A stretch of DNA of 64,000 bases from Bacillus_P idriensis_A (GCF_050483325.1 NZ_JBCMYF010000030.1:1-64000), one strand, 5' to 3'; numbered from the stretch's first letter, positions 17,217-26,399 are shown. Notes: a model not told the origin generated them from the letters alone. Numbers and translations: made by a program.

Positions 17217-17741
17217 ATGGAGGAGTTTAAGCTGTCAAACGAAATAGAAATCGCAGAATTAAAAAGGGTAGAAGAGGATATTGACCAGCTTTCAGATCTT
17301 TTAATTAAGACTGTAGAGGGAGGGGCATCAATAGGATTCCTTCCGCCTCTGAACCTTTCACAGGCAAAAGAATATTGGGAATCTGTATTGAAACCTCATG
17401 TGATTTTTCTAATCGCAAAAGTGAATCATGAAATTGCAGGAAGCGTTCAGCTCCATTTATGCACGAAACAAAACGGACGCCATAGAGCAGAGATCGCAAA
17501 ACTGATCACACATCCCTCATACCGCAGAAAAGGCATTGCCAAATTATTAATGCAAAAAGCTGAAGAACGTGCTAAACAGGAAAAGAGATCTTTGATAGTT
17601 CTCGATACAAGAGAAGGCGATGTATCCAATCAGCTTTACCTCTCGCTTGGTTATACAGAATGCGGCAGGATCCCTTACTTTGCAGAATCAGCTGAAGGAA
17701 ATCTGGATACGACTGTTGTTTATTATAAAACGAGTAATTGA
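17217..17741 (+). CDS. GNAT N-acetyltransferase
   Basis: The 174-residue product has the GNAT acetyl-CoA loop HPSYRRKGIAKLLMQKAEERA with preceding strand AEIAKLIT and the C-terminal LYLSLGYTECGRIPYF. The substrate is unknown. The ATG at 17217 lies inside its own best ribosome site: GGAGGAG occupies 17219-17225, six bases before CTG 17232, so translation may really begin at the CTG (giving xSNEIEIAELKRV). It probably shares a transcript with the serine hydrolase 40 bases upstream. Confidence 0.8.
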   Translation: MEEFKLSNEIEIAELKRVEEDIDQLSDLLIKTVEGGASIGFLPPLNLSQAKEYWESVLKPHVIFLIAKVNHEIAGSVQLHLCTKQNGRHRAEIAKLITHPSYRRKGIAKLLMQKAEERAKQEKRSLIVLDTREGDVSNQLYLSLGYTECGRIPYFAESAEGNLDTTVVYYKTSN

Positions 17742-17888
17742 AAAGGGAAGAATTGCGTGGTTTAAGTCAATTTACAAGTACCTATTATTAGCTTCAGCAG
17801 AATTCAGTGAGCTTTTTAGTATTTCTTAGAACTGGAATAAATTTGAGTGCGGCAGTACAAAATATTCCTGTTATAAGGAGGTGCAAAC

Positions 17889-18020
17889 ATGCCAAACTTA
17901 AATGATAACAAATTCAAAAAAATTCAGTCAGAAAGTCAAAAGCAGGGAAAGACGCAAGAAGAATATGCGGCTGAATTAGACAGAAACCGGGCGAGAAGCG
18001 GTCAGAAGAAGAACGACTGA
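17889..18020 (+). CDS. Small hydrophilic protein (43 aa)
   Basis: ATG 17889 has a near-perfect ribosome site (AAGGAGGTG) and a 43-codon frame beginning MPNLNDNKFKKIQSESQKQG and ending ARSGQKKND. The protein is strongly charged, glutamine/lysine rich and without cysteine or hydrophobic segments. A terminator follows 24 bases after the stop, so it is a free-standing gene. I do not recognise the family; size and composition are like small Bacillus stress or spore proteins, but that is inference. Confidence 0.7.
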   Translation: MPNLNDNKFKKIQSESQKQGKTQEEYAAELDRNRARSGQKKND

Positions 18021-18042
18021 CAATCAAGAGAAGGATAGGATT

Positions 18043-18077
18043 TAAGAGGCTGCGTGTGCAGTCTCTTTTATTTTTTC
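18043..18077 (+). terminator. Rho-independent terminator
   Basis: AGAGGCTGC and GCAGTCTCT pair (one G-T) around GTGT, followed by TTTATTTTTT. It ends the 43-aa gene transcript. Confidence 0.8.
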
Positions 18078-18227
18078 TGAGAAACTTGGTCCTTTAATCA
18101 AAAAGAATGTTAGCGTTCTTATTTTAGTGAAATAGTTAAATTATTTATTAAAAAATAATTCGATGTTTCTGTCGATAATTGACGAAAAAAATATTCTGTT
18201 TTGTTGCCGGATTTTGTAAAAAAATGA

Positions 18228-18256
18228 TTACAAAATGACCTTGAATTCATTATAAT
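18228..18256 (+). promoter_or_regulatory. Sigma-A promoter of the CWB2 protein gene
   Basis: TTACAA (18228-18233), a 17-base spacer and a perfect TATAAT (18251-18256) precede the ATG at 18295. The -35 hexamer also forms the right half of a TTGTAA...TTACAA inverted repeat. Confidence 0.6.
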
Positions 18257-18294
18257 TTAGGAGTTTGGTAGATTATATCATTTAGGGGGATCTT

Positions 18295-19263
18295 ATGAAA
18301 AAGTCACTTGCATTATCAGCACTATTAGTACTTAGCCTTCCATTTGGACAAGCTAGTGCAGCAGCAGCTCCAGAAACAACACGTATTTATGGATTGGACC
18401 GTTATGAAACATCAGCTGACATTTCTTATCTGGGCTGGGAGTCATCCGAGGTAGCAGTAATTGCAACGGGCGGTGCTTTTCCTGATGCTTTAAGCGCTAC
18501 ACCGCTCGCTTATAAATATGATGCGCCTTTACTGTTAACAGAAAAGGATTCTTTGCCAGAAAGTGTGAAAGAAGAATTGATGGGCTTAGGAGTAAGTAAA
18601 GTTTTCTTAATTGGCGGAGCTTCTGTTATTTCAGCTAATGTTGAAAAAGAGCTTAAAGCTATGGGTATTCAAACTGTTACGCGAATCAGCGGCATTGACC
18701 GCTATGAAACATCTGTAAAAATTGCTAAAGAAGTAGGTATTACAGATGGCATCGTTGTAGCTTCAGGAGAGAACTTTGCAGATGCTCTTTCAGTTGCGCC
18801 TCTATCAGCTCAAGCACAGTGGCCGATTCTTCTTACTAAGAAAACAGATTTGCCTGAATCTGTCGGTTCTTTTGTAGATTCCTCAAATGCAGAGGGAGCA
18901 ATTGTTGTAGGAGGAACTGGAGCAGTTTCAGATAAAGTCTTAAATGCACTGCCTGACCCGCTCCGATTAAGCGGATCGGATCGCTATGAAACAAACAGGG
19001 AAATTATTGACTTCGGCTATGACATTGAATTACTTGCGATGGATGCGCCATTTATCGCTACGGGCAAAAACTTCCCAGATGCACTCTCAGCATCTGCATT
19101 GGCTGCAGGATGGGGAAATGGAATTGTTTTAACAGATCCATCTGCTCCAGCACCAGCAACTAAAGCAATTATCCAGGATTATGCTGAGTTAGCAGAAGAA
19201 TACTTCATCGTCGGCGGAGAAAAAGCTCTTCCTGACAGCACGATCGAAAAATTATTCAAATAA
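18295..19263 (+). CDS. Secreted protein of three cell-wall-binding (CWB2) repeats
   Basis: After a signal peptide (KKSLALSALLVLSLPFGQASA) the 322-residue protein consists of three repeats of about 95 residues. Each opens with a RIYGLDRYETSADIS-like motif (also ISGIDRYETSVKIA and LSGSDRYETNREII) and contains a GENFADALSVAPL-like segment and IVVGGTGAVS-type ends. CWB2 repeats hold proteins to teichoic or secondary wall polymers. There is no catalytic domain, unlike LytC or LytB, so it may be a wall scaffold or modulator. It has its own promoter and terminator. Confidence 0.9.
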   Translation: MKKSLALSALLVLSLPFGQASAAAAPETTRIYGLDRYETSADISYLGWESSEVAVIATGGAFPDALSATPLAYKYDAPLLLTEKDSLPESVKEELMGLGVSKVFLIGGASVISANVEKELKAMGIQTVTRISGIDRYETSVKIAKEVGITDGIVVASGENFADALSVAPLSAQAQWPILLTKKTDLPESVGSFVDSSNAEGAIVVGGTGAVSDKVLNALPDPLRLSGSDRYETNREIIDFGYDIELLAMDAPFIATGKNFPDALSASALAAGWGNGIVLTDPSAPAPATKAIIQDYAELAEEYFIVGGEKALPDSTIEKLFK

Positions 19264-19277
19264 TACAATGGAATTTT

Positions 19278-19314
19278 AAAGTCCTGCTCTAAATTTGAGA
19301 CAGGGCTTTTTTTT
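19278..19314 (+). terminator. Rho-independent terminator
   Basis: AAGTCCTG and CAGGGCTT form a hairpin over a 16-base interior, followed by TTTTTTTT. Confidence 0.75.
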
Positions 19315-19433
19315 CTTCCCAATGCTGAAACAAAAAGCCTGCGGACGGAATATATTTTTATTCTATGAAACTTTTCATGCTTTTTCTTCGTAATTAAAGT
19401 AAAGAGACTCGCGCTCATATTAAGGAGAAGAAA

Positions 19434-20846
19434 ATGCAGACGAAGGATATATTAAAAAAGAAAGCAAGGCAGATTTGTGTGATTCCAAGTGAATATAAGC
19501 TTGAGATAGAAGATTATTCTGAGGATGGAACGAGAGCTGTTTTTGCTTGGAAGCATCCAGATGAAGAAGAAATTGGGATCTGGATTGAGCTGGATGGAAA
19601 CGGGCAGCTGATTGATTTTACAAAAGACAGATCAACTGAAGAAATGCATCACGCTATCTTAAATCAAGAGGACTTAATAAAGCTAGCATTACAATTTACT
19701 GAACTTCACTATCCTGGTGTCATTCGTAAGTTTAAGGAAGAGCGTGTGCAAAAAACAGATGAAAAGCTTAGAATTTCATATATCCAGATAGAATTGGATT
19801 TGCCTTTGCCATTTACAGGTTTTTACATAGATATTAATGAGTACGGTGAAATCATGCATTTCCATTATGATGGGACTGCTGAACACATTGTTATTCCGGA
19901 ATGTCTGCAGCCTGAAGAAAAAGTCAGAGATGAATTCCTGAAAGACATAAAAATGAATCTGATGATAGTCAGTTTAAATGAAGAACTCTATGAAAATGGA
20001 GATAACCTTCCTCACTTAGTGTATGAGCCTGAATTGCGTTTTTATGAGGTGCCTGCAGATGGCAAACTAAAGGTTTTGAAGGAGCAATCCGAACTTGAAG
20101 GACCAGAACTAGAACCAGTTTATAAAAATTTGCCTAAGGTAGAATCAATAGCCTCACCGGAAGCATTAACAAATTTAGATGCAGACTTTATAAAAATTCG
20201 TGAGCAGGATTTAGGAGATGCGATCGGATTCGTTTATAGAAAAGAGGGGGCTGAACCAGATGAGGCAGATGATAGCCTCATGACTTACTTTAACAAAAGA
20301 AATGAAAATACGATAAAAGTAAAGCGTGATAAAGAAACAGGGAAATTATTAGGTTTCTTTTCTTTTTATGAAACTTCAGGAAATCAATTATTAAGCAAAG
20401 ATGAATGTGAAAGAACAGCAGTTCAGTTTTTGACTGCCATTTATCCTGATGCCCATCATTATTTCATGATGGAACAGGAAATAGAAAGTGATGAGGAAAG
20501 AGTCCTTTTTCAATTTGATCTCATTCACCATGGTATCTCTGTTAGATATGGGGAGGCCAGAATCAATGTAAACCGAACTACTGGAAAGATCACGCACTAC
20601 CTTGGACCTGAAGTGGAGCCGAATCTTCTTAAGTCAGTAAATCCGAATCCTGGTATATCTGAAGAAATAGCTATAGAGCGATTTTCATCCGTCTTCCATG
20701 TTGAACAGCAATGGACAAAAGAATATAAGGATCAATCAGAAAGCTATTATCAGCTCGTTTATAAACCGGTCTATCCAAAGTTTGAAGGGAATCTTTCTTT
20801 TATTGATGCATTCGATGGGGAATTCAGGGTGCAAAAAGGATTATGA
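19434..20846 (+). CDS. YcdB/YcdC-domain protein
   Basis: The 470-residue protein contains two or more copies of the YcdB/YcdC (DUF4901-like) module. Segments such as GQLIDFTKDRS, GEIMHFHYDG, GKLLGFFSF and GKITHYLGPE recur, each after stretches like EDLIKLALQFTELHYPG or CERTAVQFLTAIYPD. No signal peptide or membrane helix is evident, unlike some relatives. Function is unknown. It starts at ATG 19434 behind AAGGAGAAG and appears monocistronic. Confidence 0.75.
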   Translation: MQTKDILKKKARQICVIPSEYKLEIEDYSEDGTRAVFAWKHPDEEEIGIWIELDGNGQLIDFTKDRSTEEMHHAILNQEDLIKLALQFTELHYPGVIRKFKEERVQKTDEKLRISYIQIELDLPLPFTGFYIDINEYGEIMHFHYDGTAEHIVIPECLQPEEKVRDEFLKDIKMNLMIVSLNEELYENGDNLPHLVYEPELRFYEVPADGKLKVLKEQSELEGPELEPVYKNLPKVESIASPEALTNLDADFIKIREQDLGDAIGFVYRKEGAEPDEADDSLMTYFNKRNENTIKVKRDKETGKLLGFFSFYETSGNQLLSKDECERTAVQFLTAIYPDAHHYFMMEQEIESDEERVLFQFDLIHHGISVRYGEARINVNRTTGKITHYLGPEVEPNLLKSVNPNPGISEEIAIERFSSVFHVEQQWTKEYKDQSESYYQLVYKPVYPKFEGNLSFIDAFDGEFRVQKGL

Positions 20847-20921
20847 ATGGCATTAAAAAGAGGCATCAGTTTTTAAGTAATACCTCACAAATTCACTTTA
20901 TGAATTTTTCCAGACCGTTTA

Positions 20922-21266
20922 TTAACGGCCGGCAGCAATAGAATGAAGGGGCATTGGTTTTAAGATGACTTTAATCGATTTCGGCATTTCAAAATCTTCT
21001 TGTGCTTTTTTTAAATGCCTGTACATCGCTTTGCTTCCTACTGCATTTGCGGAATGAATTGTGATGCGGTTAGCATAAAGGTGATTTTTAACCATGTATT
21101 CAACGAGCATAAGTCCATTTCTTGTTTTGCTCACGAGATCATGATCCAATGAAAGATGGTCAACACAGTTGTTTCGCAAAAGGCTAATGCATTGATCAAT
21201 TGTTTCTGCCAAGACATATCCGCTTGGGCAAGTTCGGTAATCATCTAAGAAGACACTGATTTGCAT
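20922..21266 (-). CDS. Receiver-like protein (predicted cyclic-phosphate-processing receiver)
   Basis: This 114-residue single-domain protein has FLDDYR at residues 6-11 and LSLDHDL at 38-44, with ITIHSAN further on. The double aspartates resemble a CheY-type acidic pocket, but the DHD and HSAN motifs match the atypical receiver family predicted to process cyclic phosphates. There is no output domain and no kinase nearby. It is read leftward and faces the YcdB/YcdC gene. Its biochemical role is unproven for the family. Confidence 0.7.
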   Translation of the reverse strand: MQISVFLDDYRTCPSGYVLAETIDQCISLLRNNCVDHLSLDHDLVSKTRNGLMLVEYMVKNHLYANRITIHSANAVGSKAMYRHLKKAQEDFEMPKSIKVILKPMPLHSIAAGR

Positions 21267-21824
21267 GATGATTTCCTCCGATCAAGTTTGACCTGACTCA
21301 AGTGTAACATACTTTCAACATAATCACAGGTGATCCAGCAGTGCCTGAAAAGACGAAAAAGTTTATAAAAGCTATAAGAACAGGCTTTCCGATACCAATT
21401 GTTGTAAAAAACTCACGAAATAAAAAATATTTATAGACTATATTCGCTGCGGGAAACGGTTTTTCCTTTCTAGAAATTAGCGATTCTTGATTTTGGATGA
21501 AACGTACGACTGCTTTTTCAAGATATGATTGTTGAACGAGATTATGAATCGGGGAGAAAAACAATTTAGTTTTCTTTAAGGGGCATTGGATTTGAGAGTG
21601 AATCAAAAAGGATTTTACTGTAGAAATTTACACTAAATGAAAATAATTAACGCTGCTATGACTTTCCATATGCATTTTTGTGCTCAGAGAACATATCGCT
21701 CTGAGCTTTTTAGTGTTTTGAATTTGTAAAGCGGAGATTTTCTGCTGAGTAGATAACATTATATTCTAAAAATATTGAATTTAATGTTCTATATATTTAG
21801 AATAAAAGGAAGGAGATGATATAT
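21267..21824. other. Interval without a supported gene
   Basis: A 102-codon leftward frame with a TTG start (21298-21606) exists but has no convincing ribosome site and no recognisable family, so I do not call it. The right end holds the operator-like inverted repeat of the ArsR/MFS operon. Confidence 0.4.
21762..21804 (+). promoter_or_regulatory. Inverted repeat upstream of the ArsR-type regulator
   Basis: TATTCTAAAAATAT (21762-21775) and ATATATTTAGAATA (21791-21804) form an imperfect AT-rich inverted repeat 20 bases before the regulator start. ArsR-family proteins bind such palindromes, so this is a candidate autoregulatory operator. Confidence 0.45.
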
Positions 21825-22868
21825 ATGAACCTATTAAATACATCCTTTGAAAGAAAATCATACGAAATTGAACTGCAGCATTCGATCTTATATGAATGCG
21901 TCCTTGGCATTGCCATGATTACGTATCCGAAGCTGCATGAAAAGCTTGAGATGTCTAAGCAGGATTTGGATTCCATTCGATTGAGTCTTTCTGAATCTCT
22001 TAGCGCAGAGCTGCAATACTGTCAGGAGCACAATACTTGGAAAATGCTGCTTCAGCTTTTGCACGTTCAGAATTTTACTTCTTTAAAAGAGTTTCATGAA
22101 TTTATTGAGAATCTTCCTGATCAGCATCTGAAATATTTGATTCTTCCTTACTTGGATCAAACCCAACAAGAAAACCGTTTAATGGCTTCCAAAGGGGATG
22201 AAAACTCTGAAAATGAGATGATCATAGCCTGTAGAGGTCACGCCTTTTTCCCGCAAATGATTCATTTTATCGGCAGCTGTGAATTGAAAGATCTTAGAAT
22301 CCATTTTATAAAGGTTACAAACGGATGGTACAGAGAATTTTTACAAAAACAAGAATCAGAAATCTGCAGCATACTTGAACGTGATCAAAAGCAAAAAGAA
22401 CATTGGTTTAATAATCAGAGTCCGAAAGAAATTGTTCTTCATGCGGCAGGAGTGGATTACAGGGCTGAGGCAGGTATTACAAGAGTATTGCTGATACCGC
22501 AGTACATATATCGACCTTGGACGATACAGGCTGATTTAGAAGAAACAAAGGTTTTCTATTATCCAGTCAGTGATGACAGTTTGAATGAAACATCAGATCC
22601 TTACGAGCCTCCTGCACAGCTTGTAAGGCGGCTGAAAGCGATTGGGGATGAAAAACGCCTGAGGATCATGAAGCTCCTAACCGAAAAAGAGAGAACGCTT
22701 AAAGAGCTTACAGCGTTACTTGGAATGGGCAAAACTACCGTTCATCACCATTTATCCCTATTGCGGACAGCGGGTATGGTAAACGTAACCGGTGCTTTTT
22801 ATTCAGTGCCTGAAAATGCTTTACAAGGGATTGAAACTCATATTGACACTTTTTTTAAACAGGGCTGA
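21825..22868 (+). CDS. ArsR-family transcriptional regulator with long N-terminal domain
   Basis: From ATG 21825 the product is 347 residues. The last 90 residues are an ArsR-type winged helix (RRLKAIGDEKRLRIMKLL, LKELTALLGMGKTTVHHHL, LLRTAGMVNV). The 250-residue N-terminal part is of the kind seen in long ArsR regulators linked to drug transporters and lacks obvious metal-binding cysteines. ATG 21816 is also in frame, but GGAAGGAG abuts it and suits 21825 better. The MFS gene starts four bases after the stop, so the pair is one operon, probably with the regulator controlling the transporter. Confidence 0.8.
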   Translation: MNLLNTSFERKSYEIELQHSILYECVLGIAMITYPKLHEKLEMSKQDLDSIRLSLSESLSAELQYCQEHNTWKMLLQLLHVQNFTSLKEFHEFIENLPDQHLKYLILPYLDQTQQENRLMASKGDENSENEMIIACRGHAFFPQMIHFIGSCELKDLRIHFIKVTNGWYREFLQKQESEICSILERDQKQKEHWFNNQSPKEIVLHAAGVDYRAEAGITRVLLIPQYIYRPWTIQADLEETKVFYYPVSDDSLNETSDPYEPPAQLVRRLKAIGDEKRLRIMKLLTEKERTLKELTALLGMGKTTVHHHLSLLRTAGMVNVTGAFYSVPENALQGIETHIDTFFKQG

Positions 22869-22872
22869 AGGG

Positions 22873-24066
22873 ATGAAAGATGTTTCTGTCCTCTTTTATA
22901 ATCAGCTGCTCTCAACATTCGCAAGCACATTCGGAACCTTTTGCATTTCATGGATTGTCTACGCGGATACAGGCTCGAAGATTGCGATGGGAGGACTATG
23001 GCTTGTGAATATAGCAGGCCAGCTGCTGATTCAATTCTTGGCAGGTCCTTATATCGACCGTTTTCGAAGAACAGCGATGATGAAGGCTTCAGAATCAATA
23101 AGATTCTCAGCTTATTTTCTATTATGGCTGCTGCTGATTACTGATAATACTGAGATTGGGTTTCTTTATTTAACTGCATTCTTAACTTCCATCACGTTTT
23201 ATGACCCGGCTGCAGCAGCACTGGTGCCTAAGCTCATTAAAAATGAGGAATTCGTTAAAGTGAATGCGAAACTCTCAGGCGGGGTTCAGCTGATGAGATT
23301 GATTGCGCTTCCCGCTTCAGGTTTGATCTTAACTGCTGTTCATATTCAAGAGGCGCTTTTATTTACTTCAATGATGTTTTTTATTTCATATCTCATGATT
23401 ATAAAAATCAAGGAGCCGTCGATTGCAAAATTGAAACAGAATTCCTGGCTTAGTCAATTTAGAGAAGGAATACATATTTACCGCAAGCATCAAATTCTCC
23501 TTGTTTTAGGGTGTTTTATCACCGTTACTAGTTTTGGCGTATTTGCCGCGCAGACGATGTATATACCCTACGTAGTTGAAATAATCGGCGGCTCTTCATT
23601 TGAATATGGACTCTTCGCAGCTGCGTTTCCACTAGGTTACATTCTGGGGAGCTATGGGGCTGCAAAAATAAGAGAGCCAAAACAATCTTTCTATCTAGTC
23701 ATGACATCAGCCGTTTTTCTAGGCGGGTGCACATTTTTGGCCTTGGGTGTCGCCAAAGTTTTATGGATAGCTATTTTTATAGAAGTCATTGCCGGAACGG
23801 TCATGCCTTTTTGGAACATCTACAGTACAACCCTTTATCAGCGGCTGGTGCCGGATTCAATCCTTGGACAAGTCCTTTCTATCAGGTTTTTGTTAACAAA
23901 AGCGGCAGCTCCGCTGGGAATAATATACGGTACTTTTTGCGCATCGCAATTTGGCATTCCTGCTTTGTTTCTATCTGTAGGGCTGCTGATATGCGTGGTA
24001 TCAGGAGGGGGACTTGTGATCCTTGCATTTTTGAAGAATAGAAACATGGTACAAAGAAGTATGTAA
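22873..24066 (+). CDS. MFS transporter
   Basis: Starting at ATG 22873 the 397-residue protein has about twelve hydrophobic segments and the MFS loop between helices 2 and 3 (GPYIDRFRRTAMMK). The frame is open upstream into the regulator gene, but the start just after the regulator stop is the sensible one. It resembles efflux-type MFS proteins of Firmicutes (macrolide-exporter-like). Substrate unknown; pairing with an ArsR regulator suggests inducible efflux. Confidence 0.8.
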   Translation: MKDVSVLFYNQLLSTFASTFGTFCISWIVYADTGSKIAMGGLWLVNIAGQLLIQFLAGPYIDRFRRTAMMKASESIRFSAYFLLWLLLITDNTEIGFLYLTAFLTSITFYDPAAAALVPKLIKNEEFVKVNAKLSGGVQLMRLIALPASGLILTAVHIQEALLFTSMMFFISYLMIIKIKEPSIAKLKQNSWLSQFREGIHIYRKHQILLVLGCFITVTSFGVFAAQTMYIPYVVEIIGGSSFEYGLFAAAFPLGYILGSYGAAKIREPKQSFYLVMTSAVFLGGCTFLALGVAKVLWIAIFIEVIAGTVMPFWNIYSTTLYQRLVPDSILGQVLSIRFLLTKAAAPLGIIYGTFCASQFGIPALFLSVGLLICVVSGGGLVILAFLKNRNMVQRSM

Positions 24067-24149
24067 GTAAAAACAGTTTTTTTTGTTAAAGCTGCAATTG
24101 ATTTCTTTGTTTTTATTGTAAATTTTCCGTAAATGACGGACATCCAGAC

Positions 24150-24177
24150 TTTACATTTGCTATAAACTTCCTTAATG
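24150..24177 (+). promoter_or_regulatory. Pho-box-like direct repeats upstream of alkaline phosphatase
   Basis: TTTACA (24150), TATAAA (24161) and TTAATG (24172) recur with exact 11-base phasing, separated by five bases each. B. subtilis PhoP binds TT(A/C/T)ACA-like hexamers in this arrangement. Position about 60-90 bases before the start codon is suitable for activation under phosphate starvation. Confidence 0.5.
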
Positions 24178-24237
24178 AAAATCCAATAGACTGGTAACTG
24201 AGATTAAATCAAACCATGCTATCGGGAGGTCGTTTCA

Positions 24238-25638
24238 TTGTTTAAAAGAAAACTAGGTAAAAAAGTAATCCCTGTTGCAGTTCTTTCTGCAGTTGTGGCT
24301 GGCAGCTTGATTGGAAGTTTTCCTGAAGCACAGGCGAATCATGCTGAAGCAGCATCAAAAAAACCGGGCGAAATTAAAAATGTTATTTTTCTGATCGGTG
24401 ATGGAATGGGTGTATCTTATACGTCTGCTTACCGCTATTTACAGGATGATCCTAAAACTCCTGTGGCTGAGCGTACTGAATTTGATAAGTATCTAGTAGG
24501 CAATCAAATGACATATCCGGAAGATCCTGCAGAGAATGTGACAGATTCAGCATCAGCAGCAACGGCGATGTCAACAGGATACAAAACGTTTAATGCAGCT
24601 ATAGCAGTAGACAACGATGGAACAGAACTTAAAACCGTTTTAGAATCTGCTAAAGAAAAAGGGAAAGCAACAGGGCTTGTTGCAACATCTGAAATCACAC
24701 ATGCCACTCCGGCATCGTTTGGGGCACATGATATGAGCCGCAAAAACATGAACTCCTTAGCGGATGATTATTATGATGAGATGATTAACGGCAAGCACAA
24801 AGTAGATGTCATGCTTGGCGGCGGCTCAAGCAACTTCATCCGCGGTGACCGCAATCTTACAGAAGAATTCAAAAAAGACGGATACAGCTATGTGACTAAT
24901 AAGGAAGATTTATTGAAAGATAAGAATGAACAGGTGCTTGGATTGTTTGCTGAAGGCGGTATGCCGAAAATGATCGACCGCAACAGCGAGACCCCTTCAC
25001 TTCAAGACATGACAAGTTCAGCATTGAAGAGATTAAACAAGGACAAAGACGGATTCTTCCTTATGGTTGAAGGAAGCCAGGTAGACTGGGCAGGACACGA
25101 CAATGATATCGTTGCTGCCATGAGTGAAATGCAGGACTTTGAAAAAGCATACAAAGCAGCAATCGAGTTTGCTAAAAAGGACAAGCATACATTAGTAGTT
25201 GCTACAGCTGACCATTCTACAGGCGGATATTCTATCGGAGCTGACGGTGTCTACAACTGGTTCGGCGAGCCGATTAAAGCAGCTAAACGCACACCTGATT
25301 TCATGGCTAATGAAATTGTCACTAAAGGTGCAGACGCAGAAAAAACATTAAAGCAAAACATCGATTTAGAGCTGACAGCAGAAGAAATTAATTCTGTTAA
25401 AAAGGCTGTTGAAGAAGGAAAAGCAGATAAAGATAAAGGGATTTTACGAGTGGATAATGCCATCGAAGCTATTTTTAACAAACGTACAAACACAGGCTGG
25501 ACTACCGGCGGGCATACAGGTGAAGATGTTCCTGTATTTGCATACGGACCAGGATCAGAAATGTTTGCAGGCCAAAAAGACAATACAGACCATGCAGAAA
25601 TTATCTTTGACATTTTAGAGAAAAACAAAAAGAAATAA
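24238..25638 (+). CDS. phoA: Secreted alkaline phosphatase
   Basis: The 466-residue protein has a signal peptide (VIPVAVLSAVVAGSLIGSFP) and the alkaline phosphatase core: FLIGDGMG metal ligands, nucleophile Ser104 in VTDSASAATAMSTG, HATPASFGAHD, MVEGSQVDWAGHDND, VVATADHSTGG and TTGGHTGEDVP. It hydrolyses phosphomonoesters outside the cell using zinc and magnesium. TTG 24238 is the start, fixed by GGGAGG. The upstream Pho-box-like array fits PhoPR control. It could equally be called phoB by B. subtilis naming. Confidence 0.9.
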   Translation: MFKRKLGKKVIPVAVLSAVVAGSLIGSFPEAQANHAEAASKKPGEIKNVIFLIGDGMGVSYTSAYRYLQDDPKTPVAERTEFDKYLVGNQMTYPEDPAENVTDSASAATAMSTGYKTFNAAIAVDNDGTELKTVLESAKEKGKATGLVATSEITHATPASFGAHDMSRKNMNSLADDYYDEMINGKHKVDVMLGGGSSNFIRGDRNLTEEFKKDGYSYVTNKEDLLKDKNEQVLGLFAEGGMPKMIDRNSETPSLQDMTSSALKRLNKDKDGFFLMVEGSQVDWAGHDNDIVAAMSEMQDFEKAYKAAIEFAKKDKHTLVVATADHSTGGYSIGADGVYNWFGEPIKAAKRTPDFMANEIVTKGADAEKTLKQNIDLELTAEEINSVKKAVEEGKADKDKGILRVDNAIEAIFNKRTNTGWTTGGHTGEDVPVFAYGPGSEMFAGQKDNTDHAEIIFDILEKNKKK

Positions 25639-25652
25639 GGTTAACTCATGGA

Positions 25653-25694
25653 CAGTATGGATCTGACAAAGAATTGTTTGTCAGATCTGTTACT
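25653..25694 (+). terminator. Hairpin after alkaline phosphatase
   Basis: An 11-bp stem (GATCTGACAAA and TTTGTCAGATC) with a 6-base loop lies between the phosphatase and the lipoprotein gene; CAGTA/TACTG extend it outside. No T-run follows, so it may attenuate or protect mRNA rather than fully terminate. Confidence 0.5.
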
Positions 25695-25730
25695 GCCTAA
25701 TCATTCACTCCAGGAGAAAGGGGATTACCA

Positions 25731-26399
25731 ATGAAACAACTATGGATGCTCCTATCATTAACGCTTATACTTTCAGCGTGCTCAGCTCAAGCGTCTTCAA
25801 CACCTGAAGATGAAGCAAAAGAGAAGAAAGAAAAGGTTTCTGAAACTGCTTCAGCTAAACAAACCTCAAATGATGTCTACGTTCCAAATCCTCAAATTAC
25901 CGATGACCGCAAGCTCCTTGAAGTCGGTCAGTCTTATACAGATGACAAAGGAGCAGCAGAACTGAAGGCAATTAAGAATGTCAACAAAACTTACAAAGTC
26001 GGCGATGTTGAACTGCTTGTCCGCGATGTTAAAATCATTGAACATACACCGGCTTACAGCATGATTGATTTCTTTCATACGTTTACACATGAAGAAACAT
26101 TTGACATTGTAAAAGCGAATATTGAAATCAAAAATACTTCAGATCAGCCCGTTTATTTTTCTCCAATCGCTGTTCTTGAAACAAATACTGGCGAGCACAA
26201 AGACTGGGAATCTGATATTTATCTCGAGGAGTTAAATGGCGAACTTGCTGCAAACAGCTCTAAGAAGGGAAATGTTGGTTTTATCCTGAATCATTCAGAC
26301 AAAGAGGTCAAAAGTATTAAGGTTTTGACGAGTGATCTTTTGAATGATAAAAAGAAAGCAGCAGCTGAAGCTCAGGAATTGACCATTGAATTTGAATAA
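25731..26399 (+). CDS. Lipoprotein with DUF4352-like domain
   Basis: The 222-residue precursor has a lipobox LSAC with Cys17, then a low-complexity linker (EDEAKEKKEKVSETASAKQT) and an immunoglobulin-like domain of the DUF4352 type (VELLVRDVKIIEH...FDIVKANIEIKNTSDQPVYFSP). It should be a membrane-anchored surface protein of unknown role. The start ATG 25731 follows AGGAGAAAGGGG. A strong terminator follows directly. Confidence 0.8.
   Translation: MKQLWMLLSLTLILSACSAQASSTPEDEAKEKKEKVSETASAKQTSNDVYVPNPQITDDRKLLEVGQSYTDDKGAAELKAIKNVNKTYKVGDVELLVRDVKIIEHTPAYSMIDFFHTFTHEETFDIVKANIEIKNTSDQPVYFSPIAVLETNTGEHKDWESDIYLEELNGELAANSSKKGNVGFILNHSDKEVKSIKVLTSDLLNDKKKAAAEAQELTIEFE

Noticed and set aside
21298..21606. 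Leftward 102-codon frame with a TTG start
   Set aside because: It has no clear ribosome site, no recognisable family, and overlaps the promoter region of the receiver-like gene.
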